Assembly (NCBI GenBank): GCA_903823545.1
Contig: CAIJTL010001035.1
Coordinates: 1 to 8,469 of the forward strand
Direction: 5' to 3'
Length of the DNA stretch: 8,469 nucleotides
From: an uncultured Planctomycetaceae bacterium
GTDB taxonomy: Bacteria; Planctomycetota; Planctomycetia; Planctomycetales; Planctomycetaceae
Every line of letters starts with the position of its first letter. Within the stretch, counting starts at the first letter, position 1. The notes under the pieces are model-generated. The model saw only the letters and a program-made list of their open reading frames with translations. It was not told the DNA's origin and ran no database searches. Positions 8,189 to 8,469 of the stretch are shown here, in pieces. Made by a program: the position numbers and the translations under genes.

Positions 8189-8330
8189 GGTGCTTCTTGT
8201 GATCTTCCTAAAAGTGGTCTCGTCGCGAGTTGCTCAACACGAACTCGCTGGGCGAGACGCCCGCTTGTCGCGCGGCTTCGTCCACGAGAGCCTTCGTTGT
8301 CTCGGCGAGATGGATGGTGTTTGGTGTCAT
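8185..8330 (-). pseudogene. Frameshifted ribbon-helix-helix antitoxin-like gene
   Basis: The ATG at 8330, with AGGGA about 7 bases upstream, starts a frame coding for a strand-helix pattern typical of ribbon-helix-helix proteins: TIHLAETTKALVDEAARQAG (5-24), then VSPSEFV (25-31). As written this frame ends after 40 residues at a TAG (8210-8208). In the neighbouring frame the sequence continues as EQLATRPLLGRSQEAP and ends at a TGA (8187-8185) that overlaps the ATG of the next gene as ATGA. Adding one base between 8236 and 8235 joins both parts into a 48-residue protein. The overlap with the next gene indicates the longer frame was the original one. Too short for the usual gene finders. Whether the 40-residue version still binds DNA cannot be said. 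Confidence 0.6.
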
Positions 8331-8469
8331 TGTGCATCCCTGGAAATGGACCTGTCCCAACACTGTTCGGCACTCGGGTTGCTTTGGTTGTCGATGATTG
8401 CGGTCGGGTGTGTTTGAGTCGATGTCGGTGGGGTTGGGCGGGGGTTTGAGTGGCGCGGACCTATGGTCC

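Noticed and set aside
8166..8417. An 83-residue plus-strand frame across the antitoxin region
   Set aside because: It is antisense to the ribbon-helix-helix and antitoxin frames, which have better coding evidence.

Overview
The window looks like a piece of a planctomycete chromosome (phylum Planctomycetota). The clearest signs are the N-terminus of a DUF1501-type Tat-exported protein at the left edge, a secreted cysteine-rich protein of the planctomycete 'YTV' cell-wall type, and several short lineage-specific proteins. GC content looks moderate, genes are loosely packed, and transcription runs in alternating blocks. No rRNA, tRNA, CRISPR array or transposase was seen.

Layout, left to right. 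At 1-944 two minus-strand genes lie in tandem: a putative lipoprotein, a likely terminator, and then the start of the DUF1501 gene, which leaves the window. A 347-bp divergent spacer follows. At 1292-5868 four plus-strand genes are found: a SpoVR-family protein, a 164-residue protein of unknown function, the cysteine-rich YTV-type exported protein (with a long upstream spacer and a strong hairpin terminator behind it), and a PPP-family metallophosphatase. At 5891-8330 all genes are on the minus strand. In transcription order they are a broken ribbon-helix-helix antitoxin-like gene, a second antitoxin-like gene, a frameshifted VapC/PIN toxin gene, a DUF444 (YeaH/YhbH-like) gene with a VWA-type metal site, and a small protein with four cysteine clusters.

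SpoVR and DUF444 are two parts of the widely conserved PrkA(YeaG)-DUF444(YeaH)-SpoVR(YcgB) stress/sporulation set. Here they sit in one neighbourhood but on opposite strands, separated by four genes, and the PrkA kinase is not visible. A protein phosphatase lies between them and a decayed toxin-antitoxin module sits immediately upstream of the DUF444 gene.

The most notable observations are this rearranged SpoVR/DUF444 locus, the regular ladder of paired cysteines in the YTV-type protein, and two independent apparent one-base deletions in the small toxin-antitoxin operon. Several start codons were moved inward from upstream TTG codons to ATG codons with good ribosome binding sites.
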